From assembly GCF_026340095.1 (NCBI RefSeq), contig NZ_JAPEPO010000001.1, positions 6,608,001 to 6,672,000 of the forward strand: a stretch of DNA of 64,000 bases, given 5' to 3'. Below, in pieces: positions 24,147 through 32,270 of the stretch. The position numbers were made by a program, and so were the translations under genes. Under the pieces are notes generated by a model that saw only the letters and a list, made by a program, of their open reading frames with translations, did no database searches and was not told the DNA's origin. How positions within the stretch are numbered: position 1 is the first letter of the stretch; every line of letters begins with the position of its first letter. Origin of the DNA: Streptomyces sp. NBC_01446 (GTDB lineage Bacteria > Actinomycetota > Actinomycetes > Streptomycetales > Streptomycetaceae).

Positions 24147-24919
24147 GTACCGCGATCCCGCAGACCTGGTACATGACGCAGCGTCAGCTCATGGTGTTCC
24201 TGCGCCAGCCCGCGTATCTGCTGATCACCCTGATCCAGCCGGTGGTCTGGCTGTTCCTGTTCGGCAATCTGTTCAAGAAGGTCGTCGAGCTCGGTGGATT
24301 CGGGACCACGACCTATCTCGACTACCTCATCCCCGGCGTCGTCGTGATGAGCGCGCTCAGCTCCAACATGTGGGCGGGCATGGCGACGCTCGACGAGATC
24401 CAGCGCGGCACGCTCAATCGTTTCCTCACCACGCCGGTGAGCCGTGGGGCCCTGATGAACGGCAATGTGGTGAGCAACGGTCTGGTCACCGCGCTCCAGT
24501 CCGTCGTCATCGTGCTGCTCGGCCTCCTCGGCGGGGCCGAACTGCCGGGCGGGGCGGGCGGAGTGCTGATCCTCGTCGTCGCCGCGGTGCTCCTCGGCAC
24601 GGTGTTCGGCGCACTGTCGAACGCGCTGGGCATGCTGGTCCGGGAGCGGGAGTCGATCATCGGGATCAACACGTTCCTGCTGCTCCCGCTGACCTTCCTG
24701 TCCTCCGCGTTCATGGCGCCGTCGCAGATGCCGTCGTGGATGCGGCACATGGCCGACTTCAATCCGCTCAACTGGGCGATGGTCGCGGGCCGTTCGGCGA
24801 TGTCCGGCCACCCGGACCCGAGTGACGTGCTGACCCGCGGCGGGGCGCTCCTCGTGCTGGCCGTCGCGGCGGTGTGGCTGTCGACCCGCACCTTCCGCTC
24901 GTACCAGCGGTCCGTCTGA
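24143..24919 (+). CDS. ABC-2 type exporter permease (DrrB-like)
   Basis: A 258-residue membrane protein with six transmembrane helices and the ABC-2 signature near LLLPLTFLSSAFMAPSQMPSWM. It forms the channel for the DrrA-like ATPase and is translationally coupled to it by a 4-base overlap. Substrate unknown; self-resistance or small-molecule efflux is the usual role in Streptomyces. Two strong hairpins follow. Confidence 0.92.
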   Translation: MSTAIPQTWYMTQRQLMVFLRQPAYLLITLIQPVVWLFLFGNLFKKVVELGGFGTTTYLDYLIPGVVVMSALSSNMWAGMATLDEIQRGTLNRFLTTPVSRGALMNGNVVSNGLVTALQSVVIVLLGLLGGAELPGGAGGVLILVVAAVLLGTVFGALSNALGMLVRERESIIGINTFLLLPLTFLSSAFMAPSQMPSWMRHMADFNPLNWAMVAGRSAMSGHPDPSDVLTRGGALLVLAVAAVWLSTRTFRSYQRSV

Positions 24920-24937
24920 GCACGACGCCCCAGGGGA

Positions 24938-25003
24938 GGCGCCCCTCTGAGGGGGCGCCCAGGCGGAGCAGGAGATGGCCCTACGCCGTCTCCTGCTCCG
25001 CCT
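24938..25003 (+). terminator. Double-hairpin terminator at the end of the ABC operon
   Basis: First hairpin: GGCGCCCC/GGGGCGCC (24938-24945 with 24952-24959). Second: a perfect 15-bp stem (24961-24975 with 24989-25003), 13-base loop, whose right arm is also the last coding bases of the convergent flavoprotein gene (24981-25814). Confidence 0.8.
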
Positions 25004-25814
25004 CCACCTGCGCGTTCCACTCCCGCTTCGAGGCCTGCCAGCCGTCCTCGTTGTGACCGAGGCGCCAGTACCCGGAGATCGAGAGGTCCTCGCGCGGGAT
25101 CTCCCGCTCGGTGCGCAGATGGCGGCGGAGCTCCTTCACGAAGCCCGCCTCGCCGTGCACGAAGGCCTGCACCCGGCCGGCCGGGAACGCGAGCCCGCGT
25201 ACGGCCTCCACCAGGGCCTCGCCCACCGGCCGGTCGCCGCGGTGCAGCCAGACGACCTTTGCGGCGGAGTCGATCTTCTGTTCCTCGGCGGCGTCGGAGA
25301 CCTCCACGAAGGCGTGGGCGACGGCGCCCTCGGGCAGCGCCTCCAGGGCCGCGGCGATCGCGGGCAGGGCGCTCTCGTCACCGGCGAGCAGATGCCAGTC
25401 GGCAGTCGAGTCCGGGGTGTAGGCGCCGCCGGGACCGGCCAGATGCACGCTCGCGCCCGGCTGTACGTCCCGCGCCCAGGGGCCGGCGATGCCCTCGTCG
25501 CCGTGCACCACGAAGTCGAGCGTCAGCTCGCGCGCCACCGGGTCCCAGGCGCGCACGGTGTACGTACGCGTCACAGGCCACTGCTCGCGCGGCAGCTCCT
25601 CGCGGATCCGGCCGAGGTCGAACGGCTCGGGGTAGGTGACGCCGTCGAGCGGGAACTGCAGCTTCACGTAGTGGTCGGTGCACCCGCCCGCGGTGAACGC
25701 GGCGAGGCCGTCCCCGCCGAGGACCACGCGCTGCATGTGCGGGGTGAGCTGCTCGGTGCGCAGGACCTCGCCCCGGTGTGCCGTCGGCTTCCTGCGTTCC
25801 GGACGTTCCGCCAT
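24981..25814 (-). CDS. Siderophore-interacting FAD-binding protein
   Basis: A 277-residue flavoprotein of the ViuB/SIP family, which reduces ferric siderophores inside the cell to release iron. The N-terminal FAD-binding barrel has RTYTVRAWDP (the RxYTxR motif) and DFVVHGDEGIAGPWA; the C-terminal NAD(P)H domain has LLAGDESALPAIAAALE and GEAGFVKELRRHL. A 19-base iron box lies 30 bases upstream, so repression by DmdR/IdeR when iron is plentiful is expected. Single-gene unit; ATG preceded by GGGGAGG. Confidence 0.93.
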   Translation of the reverse strand: MAERPERRKPTAHRGEVLRTEQLTPHMQRVVLGGDGLAAFTAGGCTDHYVKLQFPLDGVTYPEPFDLGRIREELPREQWPVTRTYTVRAWDPVARELTLDFVVHGDEGIAGPWARDVQPGASVHLAGPGGAYTPDSTADWHLLAGDESALPAIAAALEALPEGAVAHAFVEVSDAAEEQKIDSAAKVVWLHRGDRPVGEALVEAVRGLAFPAGRVQAFVHGEAGFVKELRRHLRTEREIPREDLSISGYWRLGHNEDGWQASKREWNAQVEAEQETA

Positions 25815-25843
25815 GGCGGCCTCCCCTGAAGATCACTGGCTAC

Positions 25844-25862
25844 TTAGGTTTACCTAAGTTAA
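25844..25862 (-). promoter_or_regulatory. Iron box (DmdR/IdeR operator)
   Basis: Read on the minus strand, TTAACTTAGGTAAACCTAA matches the IdeR/DmdR consensus TTAGGTTAGGCTAACCTAA at 15 of 19 bases. It contains ACTTAGGT-TT-ACCTAAGT type symmetry. It is placed 30 bases upstream of the siderophore-interacting gene. Confidence 0.8.
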
Positions 25863-25865
25863 CAC

Positions 25866-26804
25866 TCAGTGCTCCAGGGTGGTGAGCAGCCGCTGCAAAG
25901 AACCGCCCAAGCCCCAGCGCTCCGCGAGCTTGTCGAGGGCCTCGGGATCGCGCGCTTCGCGCGGCAGCGCCGTGTCCACGTCCGGCAGGGGCACGTCCCC
26001 TGCGACCCGTACGACCGTCGGCGCGACGGCGATGTACGGGCGCGACTCGTCCAGGCGCTTGCGCTGCGAGGGCGTCAGCTTCGACTTCGGGTCGTCGACG
26101 GCGGCCATGATCCCGGCCAGGTCCCCGAACTGCGCGAGCAGCTTCGCGGCCGTCTTCTCACCGATGCCGGGCACGCCCGGCAGGCCGTCGCTCGGGTCGC
26201 CGCGCAGGAGTGCCAGATCCACGTAACCGGAGCCGTCGACCCCGTACTTCTCGCGCAGCAGTTCCTCATCGGTGACCTGGAGGGTGCCGACGCCTTTGAG
26301 GGGGTACAGGACGCGGCGTTCACGCGCGTCGTCGACGAGCTGGAAGAGGTCACGGTCGCCGGTGACGATGTCGACCGGACCGGTGGCCCGCCCGGTGAAC
26401 GTGCCGATGACGTCGTCCGCCTCGTACCCCTCGACGCCCACGCGCGCGATGCCCACCGCGTCGAGCACGTCCTCGATGATCGGGACCTGGGGGGAGAGGG
26501 TGTCGGGGATCTCCTCCGGGTAGGAACCGTCCCGCTCGGTCCCGGTCTCCTGTGCGACGCGATGCGCCTTGTACGAGGGGATCAGGTCGACCCGCCACTG
26601 GGGGCGCCAGTCCGCGTCCATGCAGGCCACCAGCGAGTCGGGGTGGTGGTCGTGCACGAGCCGGGTGATGAATTCGAGCAGGCCGCGCACCGCGTTGACC
26701 GGCGTCCCGTCCGGGGCCTTCACGGAGTCGGGGACCCCGAAGTAGGCCCGGAAGTACAGGGACGCGGTGTCGAGCAGCATCAGGCGATCGGTTCGCTGGG
26801 TCAC
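25866..26804 (-). CDS. 5'-3' exonuclease (PolA N-terminal-domain family)
   Basis: A 312-residue stand-alone 5'-3' exonuclease/flap nuclease, related to the N-terminal domain of DNA polymerase I. Metal-binding aspartates are seen in MLLDTASLYFRAYFG, EGYEADDVIGTF and VTGDRDLFQLVDD, and the helix-hairpin-helix in LPGVPGIGEKTAAKLL. It removes RNA primers or flaps in replication and repair. GTG 26804 lies seven bases after a minus-strand CAGGAT -10 (26817-26812), indicating a leaderless start; ATG 26813 is in frame but overlaps that -10. Confidence 0.9.
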   Translation of the reverse strand: MTQRTDRLMLLDTASLYFRAYFGVPDSVKAPDGTPVNAVRGLLEFITRLVHDHHPDSLVACMDADWRPQWRVDLIPSYKAHRVAQETGTERDGSYPEEIPDTLSPQVPIIEDVLDAVGIARVGVEGYEADDVIGTFTGRATGPVDIVTGDRDLFQLVDDARERRVLYPLKGVGTLQVTDEELLREKYGVDGSGYVDLALLRGDPSDGLPGVPGIGEKTAAKLLAQFGDLAGIMAAVDDPKSKLTPSQRKRLDESRPYIAVAPTVVRVAGDVPLPDVDTALPREARDPEALDKLAERWGLGGSLQRLLTTLEH

Positions 26805-27009
26805 GTCCCACATCCTGCCGCACGGCACCGACAGCCACCGTCTCGCGAGGATGTGGCGTATTCGGTTCCGGAAGTGAACGAGATGTGAACTGGAACACTC
26901 TTCCGTTTGATCTGCATAAGTGAGGGCAGGCGCGCCCCCGGAGCGAACCCGGTCCCTCATTCAACCAATGGATGTGTTTCCGGCCTGCGAGCGGACCTCG
27001 CATCGCTCC

Positions 27010-27038
27010 ACGGCCCGCCGGCGGGGGAGGCGGGCCGT
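27010..27038 (+). promoter_or_regulatory. Leader hairpin upstream of the betaine importer genes
   Basis: Perfect 10-bp stem ACGGCCCGCC / GGCGGGCCGT (27010-27019 with 27029-27038), 9-base loop, 24 bases before the GTG start. A weak promoter (TGGAAC-N18-CATAAG, 26891-26920) lies upstream. It could influence mRNA stability or be regulatory; no known riboswitch class recognised. Confidence 0.4.
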
Positions 27039-27062
27039 CATGGTTCTACCCGAGAGGTGTAT

Positions 27063-28187
27063 GTGTCCACGCTGCAAGCCGAAGACCTGTACAAGGTGTT
27101 CGGCAGACGACCCGATGAAGCGGTGGAGAAACTCCGCCACGGAGCAGACCGTGAGGAACTGCGCGCCGGCGGCACCACCGCTGCCGTGATCGACGCTTCC
27201 TTCACCGTCGAGCCGGGCCAGATCTTCGTCGTGATGGGTCTGTCGGGCTCCGGCAAGTCCACGCTTCTGCGCATGCTGAACGGACTGCTCGAGCCCACCG
27301 CCGGGCACGTCCGCTTCGATGGCCAGGATCTGACCGCGCTCAGCCCCCGCGACCTGCGGGCCGTGCGCTCCAAGAAGATCAGCATGGTCTTCCAGCACTT
27401 CGCGCTCTTCCCCCACCGCAGCGTGCTCGAGAACGCCGCGTACGGCCTCGAGGTCCAGGGCGTCCCGCGCAAGGAGCGCGAGCAGCGCGCCGTCGAGGCG
27501 CTGCGCCTGGCCGGTCTCGCCGGCTGGGAGAAGTCCTGGCCCGACGAGCTCTCCGGCGGTATGCAGCAGCGCGTGGGCCTGGCCCGCGCACTCGCCACCG
27601 ACGCGGACCTGCTCCTCATGGACGAGTCGTTCAGCGCGCTCGACCCGCTGATCCGCCGCGACATGCAGGACCAGCTCCTCGAGCTCCAGAAGACCCTGAA
27701 GAAGACCATCGTCTTCATCACCCACGACCTGAACGAGGCCATGCGCCTGGGCGACCGCATCGCCGTCATGCGCGACGGCCGCATCGTCCAGATCGGCAGC
27801 GCCGAGGACATCCTCGTCACGCCGGCCAACGACTACGTCGCCTCGTTCATCCAGGACGTGGACCGCTCCCGCGTGCTGACCGCGGGCGCCATCATGGCCG
27901 CCCCCGGCAAGGGGTACGACCCCGCCGACGCGCCCGCGACGGTCACCGAGGACACCCCGGTGATCGAGCTGTTCACGCCGTGCTCCAAGGACGGCGTCGC
28001 CGTCGCCGTGACCGACGAGAGTGGCAAGCTCACAGGCGTCGTGACGCGGGAACGGCTCCTCGCCGTGCTCGGTGAGCCGATGAAGCCCACCGCGCAGACC
28101 TCCATGACGAAGACTGCGAAGGACGCCGTCCCCACGCCGCGTGGCGAGGGCGACGAGCCGGTGAAGAAGGTGAGCACCGGTGCCTAG
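27063..28187 (+). CDS. Glycine betaine/proline ABC importer ATPase (ProV/OpuAA-like)
   Basis: A 374-residue ATPase of a quaternary-amine importer. Walker A GLSGSGKST, signature LSGGMQQRVGLARAL, Walker B LLLMDESFSALD, H-loop FITHDLNEAM, then a C-terminal CBS-like region (about 270-355) with LTGVVTRERLLAVL that may sense ionic strength or nucleotides. The GTG start has GAGAGGT upstream. It overlaps the permease gene by eight bases. Osmoprotectant uptake is inferred from family. Confidence 0.92.
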   Translation: MSTLQAEDLYKVFGRRPDEAVEKLRHGADREELRAGGTTAAVIDASFTVEPGQIFVVMGLSGSGKSTLLRMLNGLLEPTAGHVRFDGQDLTALSPRDLRAVRSKKISMVFQHFALFPHRSVLENAAYGLEVQGVPRKEREQRAVEALRLAGLAGWEKSWPDELSGGMQQRVGLARALATDADLLLMDESFSALDPLIRRDMQDQLLELQKTLKKTIVFITHDLNEAMRLGDRIAVMRDGRIVQIGSAEDILVTPANDYVASFIQDVDRSRVLTAGAIMAAPGKGYDPADAPATVTEDTPVIELFTPCSKDGVAVAVTDESGKLTGVVTRERLLAVLGEPMKPTAQTSMTKTAKDAVPTPRGEGDEPVKKVSTGA

Positions 28188-30798
28188 GATTCCCTTCGGT
28201 GACTGGGTCAACGATGTCGTCGAGTGGCTGCTCAGCAACGCCGCGTGGCTCTTCGACTTCTTCAAGAACGTCTTCAACGGTGCCTACGACGGCATCAACT
28301 GGGTCCTCCAGGCCCCGCAGCCGCTGATCCTCGCGGGCATCTTCGCGGTGGTCGCCTTCTGGCTGCGCGGCACGGTGGCCGGTGTTTTGACCTTCGTGGG
28401 ATTCGCCTTCATCGACTCCCTCGAACTGTGGGACCACGCGATGATGACGCTGTCGCTCGTCCTCGTGGCGACGATCATCGCGTTGGTCATCTCGGTGCCG
28501 GTCGGCATCTGGGCGGCCCGCTCCAACCGGGTCAGCGCGGTCGTGCGCCCGGTCCTGGACTTCATGCAGACGCTGCCCGCGATGATCTACCTCATCCCGG
28601 CCATCCTGTTCTTCGGCTCGGGCGCCCCCGCGGGCATCGTCGCGACCCTGATCTTCGCCCTGGCCCCCGGCGTCCGCATGACGGAGCTGGGCATCCGGCA
28701 GGTCGACAAGGAACTGGTCGAGGCCGCCGACGCGTTCGGTGACACCCCGCGCAACACGCTGTTCCGCGTCCAGCTGCCGCTCGCGCTCCCGTCGATCATG
28801 GCCGGTGTCAACCAGGTCATCATGCTGGGCCTGTCCATGGCCGCCATCGCGGGCATGGTCGGCTCCGAGGGCCTCGGCGCCGACGTGAACGAGGCGATCG
28901 GCCAGCTGAACGTCGGCCTCGGCTCCGAGTCCGGCGTCGCCATCGTGATCCTCGCGATCTACCTGGACCGCATGACCAGCGCGCTCGGCACCCAGGCGTC
29001 CCCGATGGGCCGCCGCGCGCTCGCCAAGGTGCGCGCCGCGCACGGTCTCACGGTCTGGAACTACCGCCCGCGGCCCGAGGTCGCGGTCGTCGGTGTGGTC
29101 ATCCTCGCGCTGGTCGCGGGCGGCATGGGCATCTTCGGCGGTTCGAAGAGCGAGAACCCCGTGGCGGACGCGTCCGACGTCGGCCAGGGCAAGAAGATCT
29201 CCATCGGCTACATCCCGTGGGACGAGGGCGTCGCCTCCACCTTCCTGTGGAAGGAGATCCTGGAGCAGCGCGGCTTCGACGTGCAGGCCAAGCAGCTCGA
29301 CGCGGGTCCGCTCTACACGTCGCTGGCCTCCGGCCAGATCGACTTCGAGACCGACTCCTGGCTGCCGACCACGCACGCGCAGTACTGGAAGAAGTACGGC
29401 AAGCAGCTCGACGACCTCGGCGCCTGGTACGGCCAGACGTCCCTGGAGCTTTCGGTGCCGGCCTACATGAAGGGCATCGACTCGCTCGAGGACCTCAAGG
29501 GCAAGAGCGCCACCTTCGACGGCAAGATCACCGGCATCGAGTCCAGCGCCGGAATGATGGGGCTCCTCAAGGACAAGGTCCTCAAGGAGTACGGCCTCGA
29601 CAAGGAGTACAGGGTCGTCGACAGCTCCACGCCGGCGATGCTGGCGCAGCTGAAGCGCGCGTACGCCAAGAAGCAGCCGATCGTCACGACGCTCTGGTCG
29701 CCGCACTGGGCGTACAGCGACTACAAGCTGAAGAAGCTCAAGGACCCGAAGGGTGCCTGGGGCAAGGGTGACGGCGTGCACACGCTGTCCCGCAAGGGCT
29801 TCGCCGCGGACAACCCCGAGGTCGGCAAGTGGCTCAAGAACTTCAAGATGACCGAGAAGCAGCTCACGAGTCTTGAAGCCGAGATCAACAAGGCCGGCAA
29901 GGGCAAGCAGCAGGACGCCGTCAAGACCTGGCTGAAGTCCAACCCCGGCGTCGTCGACAAGCTGGCCCCGGTCAAGAAGTCGTCGACCGCCGGCGGCAAG
30001 GGCGAGGCCGCCCGTCCGGTGAACGTCGCCTGGTTCCCCTGGGACGAGGACGTCGCGGTCACCTACCTGTGGAAGCGGGTCCTCGGCGACCGCGGCTACA
30101 AGCTCAACCTGAAGCAGATGGACGTCGGCCCCGTCTACACGGGTCTCGGCTCCGGCGACCTGGACGTCAACTTCGACGCCTGGCTGCCCTATGCCCAGAA
30201 GAACTACTGGGACAAGCACAAGGACAACCTGACGGACCTGGGCTCCTGGTACAGCCCGACGTCGCTCGAGGTCGCCGTGCCGTCCTACGTGAAGGGCGTC
30301 AAGTCCCTCCAGGACCTCAAGGGCAAGGGCTCCACCTTCGACGGCAAGATCATCGGTATCGAGCCGGGCACCGGCGAGATGAACCTGCTGAAGAAGAACG
30401 TCCTGCCGGGCTACGGCCTGGACAAGGAGTACAAGGTCGTCGACGGCTCCACGCCCGCGATGCTCGCCGAGCTGAAGCGCGCGTACGCCAAGAAGCAGCC
30501 GGTCGCCGTCGTGCTCTGGTCGCCGCACTGGGCGTACAACGAGTACAAGCTCAACAAGCTGACCGACTCCAAGAAGCTCTTCGGTGAGGGCAACACGATC
30601 CGCACCATCGCCAACAAGAGCTTCCCCTCGAAGTACCCGCAGCTCACGAAGTGGTTCAAGAACTTCAAGATGAGCGAGAGCGAGCTGGGCAGCCTCGAGG
30701 CGGAGATCAAGAAGCGCGGTCAGGGCCATGAGGAAGAGGCCGTGGACGCGTGGCTGAAGACGCACAAGGGTGTCGCGGACCGGATGGCTCCGCAGTAG
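28180..30798 (+). CDS. Fused betaine ABC permease with two tandem substrate-binding domains
   Basis: An 872-residue fusion. Residues ~1-300 are a ProW-like permease (transmembrane helices, EAA-type loop ELVEAADAFGDTPRNTLFRVQLPLALP). A further helix (~303-322) leads outside the cell to two OpuAC-type binding domains at ~337-590 and ~613-872, about 60% identical by eye. Both keep the three tryptophans expected for a quaternary-ammonium cage (D-W-LP, W-Y, LWSPHW). Single-domain fusions (OpuA type) are well known; two in tandem recall GlnPQ and may raise local substrate capture or widen specificity. Translation is coupled to the ATPase gene. An 18-bp terminator follows. Confidence 0.92.
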   Translation: MPRIPFGDWVNDVVEWLLSNAAWLFDFFKNVFNGAYDGINWVLQAPQPLILAGIFAVVAFWLRGTVAGVLTFVGFAFIDSLELWDHAMMTLSLVLVATIIALVISVPVGIWAARSNRVSAVVRPVLDFMQTLPAMIYLIPAILFFGSGAPAGIVATLIFALAPGVRMTELGIRQVDKELVEAADAFGDTPRNTLFRVQLPLALPSIMAGVNQVIMLGLSMAAIAGMVGSEGLGADVNEAIGQLNVGLGSESGVAIVILAIYLDRMTSALGTQASPMGRRALAKVRAAHGLTVWNYRPRPEVAVVGVVILALVAGGMGIFGGSKSENPVADASDVGQGKKISIGYIPWDEGVASTFLWKEILEQRGFDVQAKQLDAGPLYTSLASGQIDFETDSWLPTTHAQYWKKYGKQLDDLGAWYGQTSLELSVPAYMKGIDSLEDLKGKSATFDGKITGIESSAGMMGLLKDKVLKEYGLDKEYRVVDSSTPAMLAQLKRAYAKKQPIVTTLWSPHWAYSDYKLKKLKDPKGAWGKGDGVHTLSRKGFAADNPEVGKWLKNFKMTEKQLTSLEAEINKAGKGKQQDAVKTWLKSNPGVVDKLAPVKKSSTAGGKGEAARPVNVAWFPWDEDVAVTYLWKRVLGDRGYKLNLKQMDVGPVYTGLGSGDLDVNFDAWLPYAQKNYWDKHKDNLTDLGSWYSPTSLEVAVPSYVKGVKSLQDLKGKGSTFDGKIIGIEPGTGEMNLLKKNVLPGYGLDKEYKVVDGSTPAMLAELKRAYAKKQPVAVVLWSPHWAYNEYKLNKLTDSKKLFGEGNTIRTIANKSFPSKYPQLTKWFKNFKMSESELGSLEAEIKKRGQGHEEEAVDAWLKTHKGVADRMAPQ

Positions 30799-30827
30799 TT
30801 CCCGAGTACGTTCCGAAACAGTTCCAA

Positions 30828-30868
30828 GCGCGTGGGCGGCCGGTGTTCAGCACCGGCCGCCCACGCGC
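30828..30868 (+). terminator. Terminator after the betaine importer
   Basis: Perfect 18-bp stem (30828-30845 with 30851-30868) and 5-base loop TTCAG, one of the strongest hairpins in the window, 30 bases after the stop. Confidence 0.9.
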
Positions 30869-30957
30869 GTTCCGCCGCTCACATGAAACCGTCCGGCGAA
30901 CCTGCGTAGGGTGCAAGGAGCCGAGCAGATGACGACGCGCGGGAGGCAGCCGGAGCG

Positions 30958-31533
30958 ATGGACGAACACAAGGAGACTCTTCGGGTGGGCGCGGCCGTGC
31001 GGCGCAGGCGCCGGGCCCAGGAGCTCACCCTTGCCACCGTGGCCGAGCGCAGCGGCCTGTCCGTCCCGTTCCTGAGCCAGGTCGAGAACGAACGAGCCCG
31101 GCCGAGCCGGCGCTCCCTGGAGAAGGTGGCCGACGCGCTCGGCACCACGGCGGTCGAGCTCCTTGCCGCCGCCGACCCCGCACACACCGTGGACCTGGTG
31201 CGCGCGGACGACACCACGGTCGCCGAGGACGCGTCCCCCGAATCGGTCGTGCGTTCCCTCGTCCGCGGCCATCACCAGCTCCACGCCGAGGAGTTCATCG
31301 GCGACCACGACCCGCGTCGCGAGTTCCAGCTCCGCAACGACGTGCTGATGTACGTCACCGAAGGCGCCGTCGAGGTCGAGGCCGAGGGCAGGGCCTATCG
31401 GCTGGGCCGCGGTGACAGCCTGTACCTCACCGGTGGCGTACGGCACCGCTGGCGGGCCACCGCCGCGGACGCGCGCGTGCTCGTCGTCGCGGTCGCCGAA
31501 CACATCGAGGCGCGGGACGAACCCGGGCGGTGA
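30958..31533 (+). CDS. XRE-cupin transcriptional regulator
   Basis: A 191-residue regulator with an XRE/Cro helix-turn-helix (about 8-62, LTLATVAERSGLSVPFLSQVENERARPS) and a C-terminal cupin sensor domain (about 110-182, LMYVTEGAVEVEAEG). Proteins of this form usually sense a small ligand and control a nearby catabolic or transport gene. ATG has GGAG closely upstream. The next gene starts inside its stop codon, so the two form an operon. Ligand unknown. Confidence 0.88.
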   Translation: MDEHKETLRVGAAVRRRRRAQELTLATVAERSGLSVPFLSQVENERARPSRRSLEKVADALGTTAVELLAAADPAHTVDLVRADDTTVAEDASPESVVRSLVRGHHQLHAEEFIGDHDPRREFQLRNDVLMYVTEGAVEVEAEGRAYRLGRGDSLYLTGGVRHRWRATAADARVLVVAVAEHIEARDEPGR

Positions 31534-32270
31534 CCGTGCCCCGCGGCCCGCGCGTCGTCTCCCTCGTCCCCTCGCTGACCGAGGCGGTCGCCGTCACGCT
31601 GCCCGGAGCCCTCGTCGGTGCCACGGACTGGTGCGCACACCCGGCGGACCTCGGCAGCGGTCTCGTACGGATCGGCGGTACGAAGAACCCCGACGTCGAG
31701 CGGATCATCGCCCTCGCCCCCGATCTGGTGATCGCCAACGAGGAGGAGAATCGCGCGCCCGACCTCGCGGCCCTGCGCGCCGCGGGACTCGACGTCCTCG
31801 TCACCGAGATCCGCGATCTGCCGGGCGCGCTGCGTGAGCTGGAGCGGGTCCTCAGGGCCTGCGGCTCTCCCCGCCGGCCCCGCTGGCTGGACGAGGCCGC
31901 GGCGGCCTGGGACGGACTTGAGCCCCCCACCCGGCGGCTGCGGGCGGCGGTGCCGGTGTGGCGGCGCCCCTGGATGGTGCTCGGCAGGGACACCTTCGCC
32001 GGTGACGTGCTCGCCCGGCTCGGCGTGGACAACGTGTACGCGGACCACGGCGAGCGCTACCCGCGCCTGGCGGCCGACGAACTGCGCTCGGCGGACATCG
32101 ACCTGGTGGTGCTGCCCGACGAGCCGTACCGCTTCACGCGCGACGACGGGCCCGAGCAGTTCCCGGTGCCCGCCGCGCTCGTCAGCGGGCGTCATCTCAC
32201 GTGGTACGGGCCGTCGTTGACGCAGGCGCCGGCTGTGCTGCGCGCGGCGCTGCGAGCAGCTCTCCGCTGA
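31530..32270 (+). CDS. BtuF/TroA-like helical-backbone binding protein without signal peptide
   Basis: A 246-residue protein with the fold of periplasmic vitamin B12 or metal-binding proteins (VVSLVPSLTEAV, ALAPDLVIANEEENR, LGVDNVYAD). It has no signal peptide or lipobox, so it should stay in the cytoplasm, unlike transporter-associated BtuF. A role in corrinoid or metal handling is possible, not shown. The GTG start overlaps the preceding regulator stop (GTGA); a second start near 31536 would shorten it by two residues. Its last 74 bases overlap the convergent TDT transporter gene. Confidence 0.8.
   Translation: MTVPRGPRVVSLVPSLTEAVAVTLPGALVGATDWCAHPADLGSGLVRIGGTKNPDVERIIALAPDLVIANEEENRAPDLAALRAAGLDVLVTEIRDLPGALRELERVLRACGSPRRPRWLDEAAAAWDGLEPPTRRLRAAVPVWRRPWMVLGRDTFAGDVLARLGVDNVYADHGERYPRLAADELRSADIDLVVLPDEPYRFTRDDGPEQFPVPAALVSGRHLTWYGPSLTQAPAVLRAALRAALR

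Noticed and set aside
26814..27062. A riboswitch (c-di-AMP or betaine related) upstream of the importer genes
   Set aside because: Only one simple hairpin is present and the conserved core sequences of known c-di-AMP riboswitches are missing.
28030..30765. A 911-codon open frame antisense to the betaine permease fusion
   Set aside because: Its composition (Asp/Val/Leu/Arg-rich without domains) is what the complement of a GC-rich gene gives. The plus-strand protein has clear permease and binding-domain motifs.
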